From Finegoldia magna_J (GTDB taxonomy: Bacteria > Bacillota > Clostridia > Tissierellales > Peptoniphilaceae): a DNA stretch of 64,000 bases. Made by a program: the position numbers and the translations under genes. The notes under the pieces were generated by a model. That model made no database searches. It was not told the DNA's origin and saw nothing but the letters and a program-made list of their open reading frames with translations. Positions 42,031 through 51,781 of this stretch are shown here, piece after piece. The first letter of the stretch is position 1. Each line of letters begins with the position of its first letter. The DNA lies in contig NZ_NDYF01000017.1 in NCBI RefSeq assembly GCF_002243175.1, positions 130,207 to 194,206 of the forward strand, read 5' to 3'.

Positions 42031-42531
42031 CTAGTTTTTCAACATAGACTCAGTTATTTTCAAAAATCTCTTCCAAATAAGAGCAAATATAACGAAATTC
42101 ACTGCGGCTTGGACTGAGTTTGGAAGAATTGTAGCGATTGCTGTTTTGTTTCCGTAAAGAATTACAGATGTGAAGTAATATCCCACAACCATCACCAATT
42201 CACAGATAACTCCCGCAGTTAGAACTGTGGATGTTTTTTGGTTGTTGATTTTTTTCAAGAACAATCCCATTACAAGCGCCATCAAACCTTTGACTACGAA
42301 TGTAAATGGTGCAAACGCTGCATATCCAAGCAACAAATCTGCCAAGCTTGAGCCAAACGCAGCGGCAATCATTCCGATAACTGGTCCGAATGCGACAGTG
42401 GATAATAATATAATGAAGTCTCCAAGATTAACGTAACCCATCGCAGGGGACACAGGGATTTTGATTACCATTGTAAAAAACGTTGTAAGCGCGATGAAAA
42501 TCGCTGCTGTAGTTATTTTTCTAGTGTTCAT
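42031..42531 (-). CDS. ECF transporter substrate-binding S component
   Basis: A 166-residue membrane protein with about five or six helices. The start MNTRKITTAAIFIALTT and the conserved NLGDFIILLSTVAFGPVIG pattern are typical of ECF vitamin transporter S components. Substrate cannot be read from sequence; no riboswitch is visible upstream. It would work with a shared EcfAAT module elsewhere. Confidence 0.85.
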   Translation of the reverse strand: MNTRKITTAAIFIALTTFFTMVIKIPVSPAMGYVNLGDFIILLSTVAFGPVIGMIAAAFGSSLADLLLGYAAFAPFTFVVKGLMALVMGLFLKKINNQKTSTVLTAGVICELVMVVGYYFTSVILYGNKTAIATILPNSVQAAVNFVIFALIWKRFLKITESMLKN

Positions 42532-42929
42532 TTAATCCTCCTCATTATATATTATAGAGTATTTATGTGGTGGTTAATAGTAACAAATTCTGAAAAATTT
42601 ATGGTAACAGATTTGATAATAAAATTTGTTTGAAAAAATATTTTTGAAAAATAATGTAACAAACACGCTGATTTTACACATTATTATTCAATTAAATAAT
42701 AAAAAAACAATGAACAATAAATGTTATCAGTAATTCGTCCAAATAAAACGACTTAATTTGCGAAATGCGTGGATTATTATCTTTATTTTGATGAAAACGA
42801 TAGAAGTATATTTATTAAATGCTAATTTCAAAATTAGTTTGACATTTACTATTTTGTTAAGTAAAATTATCTTATGAGCAAAAAGCAATTATTTTGCCGT
42901 TTTTGCGTATAAAAAAGTAGGAGGGAAAT
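42532..42929 (+). promoter_or_regulatory. Long AT-rich regulatory gap before the surface subtilase
   Basis: No gene here. A strong promoter is TTGACA (42839-42844), 17 bp, TAAAAT (42862-42867). A perfect dyad CTAATTT-CA-AAATTAG (42822-42837) ends one base before the -35, a likely regulator site. TTATTA-TTCAATTAAA-TAATAA (about 42682-42703) is another inverted repeat further upstream. The ribosome site is AGGAGGGAAAT before the ATG at 42930. Confidence 0.75.
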
Positions 42930-45900
42930 ATGAAACCATATTCCAAAAAGTTTTTGGCTGGTGTGTTATTGTTTTCATTAGTATTGCCAAGTGCAACGAC
43001 ATTCGCAACTAATCAAACAGATAGCACTACATATGCTAAACTTCAAGAACAAGGCGTAAAGGCAGACCAAGAAGTCAAAGTTATCGTAGAAACTAGTGAC
43101 AAGGCTGCTATCGAAAGAGAACCAAACGTAAAGAGTGCGAGATTCTCAAAAGCCGTGAAGGCATCTGAAGCAGAAGTAAAGAAAACTTCAGAAAACATCA
43201 AAACTAAACTTAACAAAGAAAACGTTAAAGTTGACAAAGAAGATGAATTTTCTGCAGTTATCACAGGTTTCTCAGCAAAAGTTAAAGCAAAAGACATCGA
43301 CAAATTGAGAAAACAACCAGGAGTTAAAAAGGTTACAACTCAAATGAAGGCTGAAAGACCAAAAGGAGGAGCATCTCCAAACTTGGCTTCAGCTCCAGGA
43401 ATGATTAAGGCAGATACTTTATGGGATCAATACACTTTCTCAGGACAAGGAATGTTAATTAGTATTATAGATACTGGTGTCGATCCATCTCACAAAGACA
43501 TGAAATTATCTCCTGATATCAAATCAAAATACAGTAGCGAAGACGAAGTAAACAAAGTTATTAGAGAAAATGGATTAAAAGGTAAATGGTACAACAGAAA
43601 AGTTCCTTATGGATACAACTACGCTGATGAATCAGAAGAAATCAGAGATTCTGGAATCGGTGGATACCACGGAATGCACGTAGCTGGTATAGTTGCTGCA
43701 AATGGTGATGCAGAAAATGAAGGAGTAAAGGGAGTAGCACCAAACGCACAATTATTAGCGATGAAGGTATTCAGCAACGATGCATTAGTATCTACAGTAT
43801 ACGAAGAAGTATGGTTGAAAGCGATTGACGATTCTGTAAAGCTTGGCGCAGACGTATTGAACATGAGTTTGGGAATGGGTTCAGGCTACAGTAGAGAAGG
43901 CGTGTCTCCTACTAACGAAGCATTCAATAAAGCAAAGAAAGCCGGAGTTGTATGCGCAGTTGCCATGGGTAATGACCGTGTTACAAACTGGGGTGGAGAA
44001 GGTAAGACTAACTTAGCTATTAACCCTGATTTTGGTACTACAGGACACCCTGCAGTTGCAGATCCATCTTATGCAGTAGCATCAATGGAAAACACAAAAA
44101 TGAGAGGAAGAGTTGTAGAAGTTGAAGGAGAATCTGCAATCTCAGCAGGTACTGCAGAAGGCGAAAACGAAAAGACAACAACAGGAAAGCTACCTTATGT
44201 TTATGTTGGATTGGGAAATGATCAAAAGGAACATTACGATGGCAAAGTAGTTGAAGGTAAAATCGTCCTTGCGGAAAGAGGAGGAGCATCTTTTAATGAA
44301 AAAGCTCTATTAGCAAAAGAAAATGGTGCAAAAGGTATCGTAATTTTTAACTCTGAAAATGGCAGTCAATTATCTTTCATGTCTGGAATGGAACTAACAG
44401 ATTTTCCTTCTGTATTCATTAGTCATGATGACGGATTAAAATTAATAAATTTACAAAAAACAAAACCAAATCAACTAATCAACATCACTAAAGTACATTC
44501 TGTTAATAACCCAAAAGGTAGACAAATGAGTGAGTTCTCATCTTGGGGAATCACACCAGATTTGAGATTGAAACCAGACATCGCAGGTGTTGGTGGACAA
44601 ATCTACTCAACAATTAACGATGACAAATACACTACAATGAGTGGTACTTCAATGGCAACTCCACAAGTTGCAGGTGCAAGTGCATTGGTAATGCAAAGAT
44701 TGTACGATGCTGGTATGTTGAAGAGAACTGCTGATGGAAAACCAGACCCAATCCAAGAATACTTGACAGTTTTGGTAATGATGAATACAGCAACTCCTGT
44801 AAAAGACACAGAAGTAGATGAAGCTTCATTGTACACTCCAAAACAACAAGGTGCAGGTCTTGTTAACCTTGAAAATGTAGTTAAGACATACGCAACTGTT
44901 ACAGCTACAGGTGGAAAAGATACAAAAGAAGACGGTAAATTAGAACTTGGAGAAGTTAAAGAACAATTTAATGCAACATTTAAATTGAAAAACTACTCTG
45001 ACAAAGACATCACATTTACGCCAAAATACATCTCATTAAAAGATGAAGTAAAAGATGGAAGATACACAGAACATTCATCTGTAGCAGAAGAAAAAACTTT
45101 AACAGACGTTACAGTACCAGCAGGAAAAGAAGTAGAATACACTGCAACAATATCTACAAAAAATATTGACAAGAATCAATTTGCACAAGGATATGTAATG
45201 TTCGATTCAAAAACTAATCCTACACTTTCAGTTCCTTACACTGGATTTAAGGGAGATTGGTCAGAACCACAATTCTTGGATAACATGCCTGATTTCAGCG
45301 ACAATGTAAACTACAAACCAATAGAATATCCTGATGGTGGAATCGATAAAGCTGGATTTATGAGAAGACAAGAAAAAGGTGGATGGAACTACTGGAATGC
45401 TTGGAATGTCGACGGCAAACCAACTGTATTCGTAAATTCACATAAACAAGAAGGAATGAATGTAGAAGTTGCACCAGTAATCACAATCATGAGAAACGCC
45501 CTTGATGTAAAATACGACATCTTAAATAAAGATGGCAAAGTATTGAGAAACTTATTCATCGACCCAATTCTTCTAAAAGTAAATGGATTGTACAAAGGTG
45601 GAGATAGTCAATACAACTTCGAATACGTTCCAGGTGGAGCTGCTTGGGACTTCAAAGACATGAATGACAAAAAAGTTGATGAAGGACAATACATCTATCA
45701 AATCACAGGTCATGTAGACTACAAAGATGCTAAGGAACAAAAATATCAATACAATATATTGTTAGATGACACAGCACCTAAATTAAGCTACAAATACGAA
45801 CCAGACAAAGGAACTATAAAAGTAATTGCAAAAGATAACTTATCAGGTGTATTTAGTGTAGGATATGAAAACTTAAAAACTGGTGAATATCACGAACAAG

Positions 45901-48773
45901 AAGTTAGAAAAGATCCTCAATTTAAAGATATTGATATAGTAAGAGATTATTCTTATGAATTCAAAATAGCTGATGGATTTGACTTGGCTAACTTAAGCAT
46001 TTACGCTTGGGATAACTCTAGAAATGTTGAAGGAATGGATATTGAAACTAAAGTTAAATCTTCTGATGTAGAAATTGCTCCAATCAAATTAATGGTTAAT
46101 GACCCAGTTCCAACAGAAGAACAAGTTGAAAAACAAATCAGAGAAAAAGTAAAAGATATTCCTGAAAATGCAGAATTCAAGATTGTAAGAAATATTGAAA
46201 ACACTAAAAAAGCTGGCGAATTTACGATTGTAGTTTCAGTTAAAAATGGCGAAGAACAAACTAATTACTCAATTCCAGTTATTGTTGAAGCAATCAAACC
46301 AATTGAATTAAAAGTTGGTGAAGATGTACCAGATGAAGATGGAATCAAAAAACACCTTGATTTCTTACCAGAAAATGCCGATATTTATATTATGGACGCA
46401 GATTTTGATAATAAAAAACCTGGTGAATACGAAATCAAAGTAAAGGTATATATTGGCGACAAGGAAATTTACTACACAATCCCTGTAATCGTAAAAGATG
46501 AAGAAAAACCAGATGATAAGCCAACACAACCAGAAGAAAAACCAGAAAAACCAGTTTACACAATGCCTGTAATCACAGTGGAAAACCCTGATTACTATGC
46601 AGCATTTGGTAAATACGAAGACAAAGAAAACCCAGAATCTTACAAGAAGATTCACGTACAAGGTAATGTTACTCATATCAATCAATTAGACAAGTTAACA
46701 TTAACTATCACTAAAGATGGTAAACAAGTTGAAGGAACTGAAGTTCAAGGAATCAAAGTTGAAAAAGATAAAGATGGCAAATTCGTATTTGATCACGAAT
46801 TAGACATCTCTGGATTAGAAGATGGATTTGTTTACGAATTGCAACTAAAAGTTATAGGACAAAATATCGAAGGACGTCCTCTTGAAGATACTATCATCAG
46901 AAGAATCAGAAAAGACTACGTTGCTCCAGAAATTAAATACACTGTAGAACACGAAGATGAAAAAGCTCCAATGGCTAAGATCAAAGTAAAAGGTCATGAA
47001 AACATGACTTATTTGGAAATGTATCTTAACAATTCAATGCTTTCAAGAATAGACAAAACTTGGGATGCCTTCGAACTTGAAGGAGGCGTTGACGGAGAAT
47101 TCGAAATAGAAGTTCCATTGGAAATCGGCGAAAACACATTCCAAATCAAAGCATACGACGATGCAGGAAATGAAACAATCGAAGACGTTGTAATCAACAG
47201 AAAAGATCCTAACGTAAAAGATCCTGCTAATACAACAGACTTATTGAACAACTTATTAAAAGCACATTCAATAGTAGAAGTTCCTGAAAAATACGAAGTA
47301 ACTGATGAACAATTAGCTGAACTTAACAAATTAGTCGAAGAAGCAAGAAAAGCTATTTCTGAACAACAACCACAAGACAAGGTTGATGAAATTAACGACA
47401 AATTAAAAGAAGTATTAGCTAACATCAAAGAAAAAGAAGCTAAGAAAGTTGATAAAACTAAACTTATCGGTCAAAAAGAAGATGCAGAAGAATTGTTGAA
47501 GAAGAAAGATGATTATAAACTTAACGAACAACAAGAAAAAGCATTGCAAGATTTGATCAAAAAAGCTGATGATTTAGCTAAGAAAGAAGACGCAACTCAA
47601 CAAGAAGTTGACAAATTAGCTAAAGAAATCAAAGATGAAATAATTAAAATTAAAGAAGCTGGTAAGGAAGATCCAAAAGATCCAGAACAACCAGGTGACA
47701 AACCAGGTGAAAAACCAGGCGACAAACCAGGTGACAAACCAGGTGAAAAACCAGGCGACAAACCAGGCGAAAAACCAGGAGATAAGCCAGGCGAAAAACC
47801 AGGCGACAAACCAGGCGAAAAACCAGGCGACAAACCAGGAACAACACCAAGTCTACCTGGAACAGTAATACCAAGTGTACCTGGAACAACAACTCCAAGC
47901 ACACCAGCTGAACAACCAAAAGCTACAACAAGAGTTGCAGGAGTTGACAGAATCAACACAGCAGTAGAAGTATCCAAGAAATACTACGAATCTGCTGACA
48001 CAGTAATCGTAGCAAACTACGAAAAATTCGCAGACAGCTTATCAGCATCAGCATTATCGAAAGCATTAAAAGCACCAATCTTGTTAGTACAAAAAGATCA
48101 ATTAGATTCAGTAGTAGCACAAGAAATCAAGAGATTAGGCGCTAAGAATGTAATCGTAATAGGTGGAAACCACTCAGTAGATAAAGCTAAAAACAGCCTA
48201 GCAAAATACAACGTACAAACAATAGCTGGATCTGACAGATACGAAACAAGTGCTAAGATTGCACAAGAAATCATCAAACGTACAGGAACAAAACAAGCAG
48301 TCATCGCAAGTGGTGAAACATTCGCTGACGCATTGACAGTGGCACCACTAGCAAACAAACACAACATGCCAATACTACTTGTACAACCAAACAACATACC
48401 AAAATCAACACAAGAAGTATTGAAACAAATCAACAAAGTAATAATCGTAGGAGGAGAAAAAACAATCTCCAAAGAAGTAGAAAACAAACTACCAAACCCT
48501 ACAAGAATTGCAGGAGCAAACCGTTACGAAACAGCAAAGAAAATCTACGAATACGACTTCAAAGACAGAAAAGAAGTTAACATCGCAAACGGAACAAACT
48601 TTGCAGACAGCTTAGTAATAGGCTCCATTGATTGCCCAATATTATTAACAGAAGCAAATGAAATTCCAGAAGCTACAAAAGAAGCTATCAAAGACTCAAA
48701 ATTTGAAAAAGTTAATGTATTTGGTGGAGAAAACTCAATAAGTGAATCAGTTGTAAAAGAATTGATAAAATAG
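42930..48773 (+). CDS. Giant cell-surface subtilase with CWB2 anchor
   Basis: A 1947-residue secreted serine protease of the lactocepin (S8) group. Signal peptide 1-26, I9-like propeptide to about 135. The catalytic domain has Asp181 (IIDTGVDPSH), His247 (GYHGMHVAG) and Ser574 (SGTSMATPQVAG), with a PA insert about 390-520. Fn3-like and beta domains follow (about 660-1040). Two Rib/alpha-like repeats (about 1045-1190) follow, then further beta domains (about 1210-1430), FIVAR-like helices (about 1435-1585), a proline-rich PGDKPGEK repeat (about 1588-1638), and three CWB2 repeats (about 1668-1947). CWB2 binds an anionic wall polymer in C. difficile. It probably degrades host proteins. It resembles surface subtilases of Finegoldia, but identity with a named one is not claimed. 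Confidence 0.93.
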   Translation: MKPYSKKFLAGVLLFSLVLPSATTFATNQTDSTTYAKLQEQGVKADQEVKVIVETSDKAAIEREPNVKSARFSKAVKASEAEVKKTSENIKTKLNKENVKVDKEDEFSAVITGFSAKVKAKDIDKLRKQPGVKKVTTQMKAERPKGGASPNLASAPGMIKADTLWDQYTFSGQGMLISIIDTGVDPSHKDMKLSPDIKSKYSSEDEVNKVIRENGLKGKWYNRKVPYGYNYADESEEIRDSGIGGYHGMHVAGIVAANGDAENEGVKGVAPNAQLLAMKVFSNDALVSTVYEEVWLKAIDDSVKLGADVLNMSLGMGSGYSREGVSPTNEAFNKAKKAGVVCAVAMGNDRVTNWGGEGKTNLAINPDFGTTGHPAVADPSYAVASMENTKMRGRVVEVEGESAISAGTAEGENEKTTTGKLPYVYVGLGNDQKEHYDGKVVEGKIVLAERGGASFNEKALLAKENGAKGIVIFNSENGSQLSFMSGMELTDFPSVFISHDDGLKLINLQKTKPNQLINITKVHSVNNPKGRQMSEFSSWGITPDLRLKPDIAGVGGQIYSTINDDKYTTMSGTSMATPQVAGASALVMQRLYDAGMLKRTADGKPDPIQEYLTVLVMMNTATPVKDTEVDEASLYTPKQQGAGLVNLENVVKTYATVTATGGKDTKEDGKLELGEVKEQFNATFKLKNYSDKDITFTPKYISLKDEVKDGRYTEHSSVAEEKTLTDVTVPAGKEVEYTATISTKNIDKNQFAQGYVMFDSKTNPTLSVPYTGFKGDWSEPQFLDNMPDFSDNVNYKPIEYPDGGIDKAGFMRRQEKGGWNYWNAWNVDGKPTVFVNSHKQEGMNVEVAPVITIMRNALDVKYDILNKDGKVLRNLFIDPILLKVNGLYKGGDSQYNFEYVPGGAAWDFKDMNDKKVDEGQYIYQITGHVDYKDAKEQKYQYNILLDDTAPKLSYKYEPDKGTIKVIAKDNLSGVFSVGYENLKTGEYHEQEVRKDPQFKDIDIVRDYSYEFKIADGFDLANLSIYAWDNSRNVEGMDIETKVKSSDVEIAPIKLMVNDPVPTEEQVEKQIREKVKDIPENAEFKIVRNIENTKKAGEFTIVVSVKNGEEQTNYSIPVIVEAIKPIELKVGEDVPDEDGIKKHLDFLPENADIYIMDADFDNKKPGEYEIKVKVYIGDKEIYYTIPVIVKDEEKPDDKPTQPEEKPEKPVYTMPVITVENPDYYAAFGKYEDKENPESYKKIHVQGNVTHINQLDKLTLTITKDGKQVEGTEVQGIKVEKDKDGKFVFDHELDISGLEDGFVYELQLKVIGQNIEGRPLEDTIIRRIRKDYVAPEIKYTVEHEDEKAPMAKIKVKGHENMTYLEMYLNNSMLSRIDKTWDAFELEGGVDGEFEIEVPLEIGENTFQIKAYDDAGNETIEDVVINRKDPNVKDPANTTDLLNNLLKAHSIVEVPEKYEVTDEQLAELNKLVEEARKAISEQQPQDKVDEINDKLKEVLANIKEKEAKKVDKTKLIGQKEDAEELLKKKDDYKLNEQQEKALQDLIKKADDLAKKEDATQQEVDKLAKEIKDEIIKIKEAGKEDPKDPEQPGDKPGEKPGDKPGDKPGEKPGDKPGEKPGDKPGEKPGDKPGEKPGDKPGTTPSLPGTVIPSVPGTTTPSTPAEQPKATTRVAGVDRINTAVEVSKKYYESADTVIVANYEKFADSLSASALSKALKAPILLVQKDQLDSVVAQEIKRLGAKNVIVIGGNHSVDKAKNSLAKYNVQTIAGSDRYETSAKIAQEIIKRTGTKQAVIASGETFADALTVAPLANKHNMPILLVQPNNIPKSTQEVLKQINKVIIVGGEKTISKEVENKLPNPTRIAGANRYETAKKIYEYDFKDRKEVNIANGTNFADSLVIGSIDCPILLTEANEIPEATKEAIKDSKFEKVNVFGGENSISESVVKELIK
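47690..47842 (+). repeat. Tandem PGDKPGEKPG-coding repeats
   Basis: About twelve 12-base units coding PGDK or PGEK in alternating order form a stiff spacer between the helical part and the CWB2 anchor. Codons vary little, so copy number can change by slippage. Confidence 0.9.
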
Positions 48774-48780
48774 AGTAAGG

Positions 48781-48812
48781 AAAGTCGCACGATAATTCGT
48801 GCGACTTTTTTT
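48781..48812 (+). terminator. Terminator of the subtilase gene
   Basis: AAAGTCGCACGA pairs with TCGTGCGACTTT, followed by a T run. Confidence 0.92.
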
Positions 48813-48870
48813 GCCTAAAAATAGCAAATAGCACATCCTTTGTGATATATTATTAAATAGGAGAAGTGTT

Positions 48871-50046
48871 ATGAGAATTTTGAAGAAAATACTATTCGTT
48901 CTAGTGGTGATAGTTATGATACCGCAAATTGCCACTGCATCGGAAATAGATAAAATAGACAATATAATCAATCCAAATAGAGAACAAAATGATAGTGTCA
49001 GCAAGAAAATAATGCAAAATTTCAAGGCGAATTTGTCATTTGCAGTAAAACAAGCGCTCGATGAAGACAATGCGACATTCAAGATTACGGTCTTGGACAA
49101 AAAAAGCAATCCAATACCAAAAGTGGAACTCATCGTTACGGATGTTGAGACGGGAAAATCGCGTGAGAACCAAACCAACGAAAAAGGAGAAATCCAATTT
49201 CGAGGACTTGCTCCGACTGAACACACGATAAAAGTAGTGTCTGCTCCGTCTGGATATTTCTTCGACGAAGATGTAATCACACTAGAAAACAACGTCGTAA
49301 ACACCAAGACTATATTTGGCAAGACAAAAGAAGACAAGGACAAAACATACAAAGTAACTTACAGAATTACAGACAAATACGGGATTGCCTTAAAAGAAAT
49401 CGACGTCAGATTACAGTCCAGAGATAAAAAGTACATCGCAAAAACAGACGTGTTCGGCTATGCGCATTTTGAAGTGGAAGATAGTGGCAAATACGAAGTT
49501 TACGTGGATAAAATGAGCGAATATTTTGAAGAACACGACAACTTCAAGATAGATGACATCGAAATCAATCCGAATTCCGAAGAATCCATCTACAGCTCAC
49601 AAATAAACGAACAAATCAAAAAAGAATTCGAGTCGGCTTTGATAATCAACGTGAAAAAAGGCGACAAACCAGCTAAGAAAATCCTCGTTTCATTGAAAGA
49701 CAGAAGAAAAGAAATGTATGTGCATCAATACACAAATGAAGAGGGAAAAGTCGTGTTCGACAATTTATTTCCTGGAAATTACGTGCTTACGGTGAACAAT
49801 GAAGATAGATTGACAGAAAATGGAGTCGGCGCAGTTCATTTGATAGAAGGACAAGTTCGTGAGTTCGATGTAGTATTGTCGCAATCTGATTTATCCAAGA
49901 AATCGCTCGTAGTAGAAAAGAAAGAACCGCAAGATGAAAAACTCCCAGAATCAGGCAGCAAAGACGAAAGAATGATGATTTTATTCTCGTTGGGAATAAT
50001 AGTGTTGGCGTATTTGTATTTGAATAAACAAAAAGATGCGAATTAA
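48871..50046 (+). CDS. Wall-anchored protein with Cna-B/SpaA-like repeats
   Basis: A 391-residue surface protein: signal peptide (about 1-24), then three beta modules of the carboxypeptidase-regulatory/SpaA type. Each begins like FKITVLDKKSNPIPKVEL and contains an NEKGEIQFRGL- or NEEGKVVFDNLFPGNY-type strand. A sortase-type end LPESGSKDE, a hydrophobic segment and KQKDAN complete it. LPESG is a variant of LPXTG. It lies 97 bp after the protease gene with its own start region, beyond the protease terminator. Confidence 0.82.
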   Translation: MRILKKILFVLVVIVMIPQIATASEIDKIDNIINPNREQNDSVSKKIMQNFKANLSFAVKQALDEDNATFKITVLDKKSNPIPKVELIVTDVETGKSRENQTNEKGEIQFRGLAPTEHTIKVVSAPSGYFFDEDVITLENNVVNTKTIFGKTKEDKDKTYKVTYRITDKYGIALKEIDVRLQSRDKKYIAKTDVFGYAHFEVEDSGKYEVYVDKMSEYFEEHDNFKIDDIEINPNSEESIYSSQINEQIKKEFESALIINVKKGDKPAKKILVSLKDRRKEMYVHQYTNEEGKVVFDNLFPGNYVLTVNNEDRLTENGVGAVHLIEGQVREFDVVLSQSDLSKKSLVVEKKEPQDEKLPESGSKDERMMILFSLGIIVLAYLYLNKQKDAN

Positions 50047-50110
50047 AAATTACCTAGAAAAAAGTGAACCACAAAATTTTGGTGGTTCACTTCAAATCTA
50101 GGTAATTTTT
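50047..50110. terminator. Nested bidirectional terminator
   Basis: Outer arms AAAAATTACCTAGA and TCTAGGTAATTTTT and inner arms AAGTGAACCAC and GGTGGTTCACTT form one 60-bp hairpin with A and T runs on each side. It serves both the plus-strand surface protein and the minus-strand DUF3139 gene. Two nested stems recall palindrome A but the sequences are unrelated. Confidence 0.88.
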
Positions 50111-50507
50111 ATTTATTATTTGGTAATTTATCCTCCCAATCAAAAGGCAAAGGAGGATATTTGAATTTTTTTCTTTCATTTACATCTAATGACTTATATT
50201 TGCCATTTAAGTTGTATTCTATTGAATACACCATGATTTCTTTATAATGAGTATAAATATAGTTAATTGAGTATCCTTCAGGATCTTTTAATTTAACTTT
50301 GTAATCATAAGAACCATCCAGATAGTTTTTAAAAGATGTTATCTCTTTTATGTTATTTTTTTTTATCCCTTGAACTTCCATGTATTTGTACAACTTTTCG
50401 TATCCATAATGTCTTTGAACAGGAACAGCTATAATCCATTTTATAGCTACAAAAACTACAAAACATATTAGTAGTATTTTGAATATTGAAAACTTTTTCT
50501 TTTTCAT
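50109..50507 (-). CDS. DUF3139 family small exported protein (third copy)
   Basis: A 132-residue paralogue of the proteins at 34635 and 35079: VPVQRHYGYEKL, YMEVQGIKKNNIKEITS and LKDPEGYSINYIYTHY. One N-terminal membrane anchor (about 8-27). The acidic DDP of its relatives is reduced to DPE. Function unknown. Confidence 0.8.
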   Translation of the reverse strand: MKKKKFSIFKILLICFVVFVAIKWIIAVPVQRHYGYEKLYKYMEVQGIKKNNIKEITSFKNYLDGSYDYKVKLKDPEGYSINYIYTHYKEIMVYSIEYNLNGKYKSLDVNERKKFKYPPLPFDWEDKLPNNK

Positions 50508-50565
50508 TGTTTTATTATCCTTTCTATGATATTATTATACTATAAAATACAAAGGAGGCAAAGGT

Positions 50566-51276
50566 ATGAAAAGATTTTTTTCTATTATTTTATTGTTAAC
50601 GTTTCTATTTATGGGTAATACATCATTTGCTTATGATGAAAGCAGATTGCCAACTAGAGAAGACTATAATAAGCTTGTAGAAGAAGGAGTATTAGGAGAA
50701 TCGGTAACTTATGAACAATTTTACGAGTTACAAAAAGAATCTTTAGAATTAGAAGAACAACTAGGAGATGATTGGGAAAAGATAACGATTACAAGAGCGG
50801 ATGCAAGCTCGTACAGAATACTAGGAGGAGATATTTTTGTTACAAATGGAACTATTAGCTCTGGCTTGATTGGTCATGCAGGAATAGCTATAAATTCCGA
50901 AGAAATACTTAGCACTAAAATTGGCCAAAATCCAAGCACAAAAAGCTTACAATATTGGATAAAATACTATGTAAAGCCAGATGATAAAGTATGGTTAAAT
51001 GTGTATAGGTATAAATATAGCACTGATGCACTTGATGCAGCTAGATGGGCAGAAAGAACTTATAAAGGAAAAAGCATTCCTTATCATATAAATGGTAATT
51101 TTTCAACCACTTCTTATACTTATTGCTCAAAAATAGTGTGGCAAGCATATAGATATGGTATTCCAAAAACAGATATTGGATATCCACCAAATACAGCTGG
51201 TTTTTATGCGCCAATATCACCATTAAAATTGTCACATTATATAAATCCAACATCATTAGCAAAGGCTTATAGATAA
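50566..51276 (+). CDS. Secreted YiiX-type permuted NlpC/P60 hydrolase
   Basis: A 236-residue protein with signal peptide (1-22). A permuted papain-like fold is indicated by GLIGHAGIAI with the histidine first and TYCSKIVWQAYRYG with the catalytic cysteine later, the YiiX/YaeF order. It probably cuts amide or peptide bonds in the wall or in lipids. An AAAGGAGGCAAAGGT ribosome site precedes the ATG. It ends at a bidirectional terminator. Confidence 0.85.
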   Translation: MKRFFSIILLLTFLFMGNTSFAYDESRLPTREDYNKLVEEGVLGESVTYEQFYELQKESLELEEQLGDDWEKITITRADASSYRILGGDIFVTNGTISSGLIGHAGIAINSEEILSTKIGQNPSTKSLQYWIKYYVKPDDKVWLNVYRYKYSTDALDAARWAERTYKGKSIPYHINGNFSTTSYTYCSKIVWQAYRYGIPKTDIGYPPNTAGFYAPISPLKLSHYINPTSLAKAYR

Positions 51277-51284
51277 ATTAATCT

Positions 51285-51311
51285 AAAAAAAGACCTTCAC
51301 AGGTCTTTTTT
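51285..51311. terminator. Bidirectional terminator between convergent genes
   Basis: AAAAAAGACCT and AGGTCTTTTTT pair around a five-base loop, serving the plus-strand hydrolase and the minus-strand membrane gene. Confidence 0.9.
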
Positions 51312-51320
51312 GATTGCCAA

Positions 51321-51773
51321 TTATTTAATCACATTCAACACTCCCATTGTTGAAAGCATCACGATAGTTCCAGCTGTGATGACTCCAAGTGTTATAGGAA
51401 GCATGCTTTTTTTAGGACTCAATCCCAAAAATGATGCCACCAATGCGCCAGTCCAAGCGCCTGTTCCTGGAAGTGGGATCGCCACCAAAATATACAGCCC
51501 AAGTCTTCCGTATTTGTCGATAGTCTTGCTTTTTTCTTGTGCTTTTTTGTTGATCCAATCCACAAATGGCTTGAAAGTGTCGATAGTATCCAACCATTGC
51601 AATACTTTTTGTGTCAACAAAATCAAAAATGGTATCGGCAAGATGTTGCCAATCACAGACAAGAAGAACGCCAATGCCGGGTTGATATTATTTGCAAGTG
51701 CGTAAATCATCGACCCTCTGATTTCCAAAACGGGAAGCATGGACAATATGAACATGTAAATTATTTTATTCAT
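51321..51773 (-). CDS. Small multidrug-export-like membrane protein (COG2426)
   Basis: A 150-residue membrane protein with about four hydrophobic segments. The motifs PVLEIRGSMIYALANN and IPLPGTGAWTGALVASFLG are typical of the COG2426 family, named for a putative export role and related to DedA proteins. It is eight bases after the HAD gene. Real substrate is not known. Confidence 0.85.
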   Translation of the reverse strand: MNKIIYMFILSMLPVLEIRGSMIYALANNINPALAFFLSVIGNILPIPFLILLTQKVLQWLDTIDTFKPFVDWINKKAQEKSKTIDKYGRLGLYILVAIPLPGTGAWTGALVASFLGLSPKKSMLPITLGVITAGTIVMLSTMGVLNVIK

Positions 51774-51781
51774 TCCATCTC

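Noticed and set aside
42532..42700. Riboswitch ahead of the ECF S-component gene
   Set aside because: No recognisable aptamer (TPP, FMN, cobalamin or THF type) or terminator could be made out in the gap.
47690..47842. CRISPR-like short repeats
   Set aside because: They are contiguous 12-base coding repeats within one open frame, with no spacers.
47597..47977. Minus-strand frame opposite the subtilase repeat
   Set aside because: It only mirrors the PGDKPGEK repeat on the other strand and has no independent coding signs.
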